From the NCBI RefSeq assembly GCF_016862795.1, contig NZ_BONQ01000024.1:156319-220318 (forward strand): a stretch of DNA of 64,000 nucleotides, in the 5' to 3' direction. Source of the stretch: Dactylosporangium siamense. Its GTDB lineage: Bacteria; Actinomycetota; Actinomycetes; Mycobacteriales; Micromonosporaceae. Numbering within the stretch: position 1 is the stretch's first letter; the number at the start of each line of letters is the position of its first letter. Below, in pieces: positions 63,722 through 64,000 of the stretch. The notes beneath the pieces were generated by a model. The model worked only from the letters and a program-made list of their open reading frames with translations, ran no database searches and was not told where the DNA came from. Both the position numbers and the translations under genes were made by a program.

Positions 63722-64000
63722 GGCTTTCCCCGCCCTGCCGGCCGGCTCGCCCCCAGGCGACCTTTCGACCAAGCTTCAGGCCCACCCCGGTGCGCGCTCT
63801 CGACGCGCGGCAGGCACTGCGCCCACCGTGACGCTTCTATGGGGGTGGTGATCGGGCCCGGGGTTCGAGATCCGTCAGGTTCGATGTCGGTCGTGTGGGT
63901 GTGACTCCACTTCGATCTGACCGCGGTGACGTGTGTCGTTCTCTTGACCTGTCCATCCGCGCGGCCGGCGTCGACCCGTGCACCGTGCTGGCCTGATCAG
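63722..64000. other. Right-edge stretch without a recognised gene
   Basis: No open frame here has the codon bias or family motifs of the neighbouring genes, on either strand. It is probably intergenic, leading to a gene beyond the window. A TTCGA-containing segment near 63857 looks like a tRNA T-arm but lacks the rest of a cloverleaf. Confidence 0.5.

Noticed and set aside
63845..63880. T-arm-like GGTTCGAGATCC near the right edge, possible tRNA
   Set aside because: No acceptor, D-arm or anticodon stem can be folded around it at tRNA spacing.

Overview
The window is chromosomal DNA from a very high-GC filamentous actinobacterium. The basis is pervasive GC-rich third positions, many GTG starts, ATGA/GTGA gene overlaps and leaderless TANNNT promoters. 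Lineage markers are a WhiB-family regulator, MtrA-MtrB-LpqB and coenzyme F420 biosynthesis. The gene set suits Micromonosporaceae or a close relative, but genus is an inference.

The backbone follows, gene for gene, the block known in Mycobacterium tuberculosis as Rv3262 to Rv3240c: fbiB-fbiA, whiB2, a zincin-like protein, a DUF3499 protein, manB, a TobH-like SIS protein, manA, sahH, mtrA-mtrB-lpqB, comF, hpf, secA. Other modules sit between these genes.

Region by region. (1) 1-6.9 kb: F420 genes fbiB (cut by the left edge), fbiA and fbiC, with a membrane protein carrying a long disordered tail and an S26B-type signal peptidase. (2) 7-8.5 kb: whiB, DUF3499 and zincin-like genes. (3) 8.5-26.5 kb: a polyamine and GABA island. 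It holds a PuuB-like oxidase, a flavin-binding protein, a class III aminotransferase, an Lrp/AsnC regulator, a spermidine/putrescine ABC transporter, a saccharopine-dehydrogenase-like protein, agmatinase, an aldehyde dehydrogenase/DUF779/GAF-regulator unit, GABA aminotransferase and two more aldehyde dehydrogenases. Together they give a plausible route agmatine to putrescine to 4-aminobutanal to GABA to succinate. (4) 26.5-34.2 kb: mannose-phosphate genes between two cation-diffusion-facilitator paralogues, then sahH behind a highly structured leader. (5) 34.3-37.7 kb: an EfeUOB iron uptake operon behind two iron boxes. (6) 38-44 kb: an oligopeptide ABC transporter operon. (7) 44-51.2 kb: RDD, SpoIIM-like, DUF58, MoxR, DUF4350, DUF4129 and a membrane protein. 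(8) 51.3-63.7 kb: mtrAB-lpqB, comF, hpf, a secreted phosphodiesterase, two tandem-domain acetyltransferases and secA.

The most unusual non-coding signal is the leader of sahH (about 32517-32753). It has a GCAA-capped 11-bp hairpin whose 3' arm can pair instead with a second copy of the 5' arm, and a second duplicated arm ending next to the ribosome binding site. No tRNA, rRNA, CRISPR array, insertion sequence or prophage was recognised.
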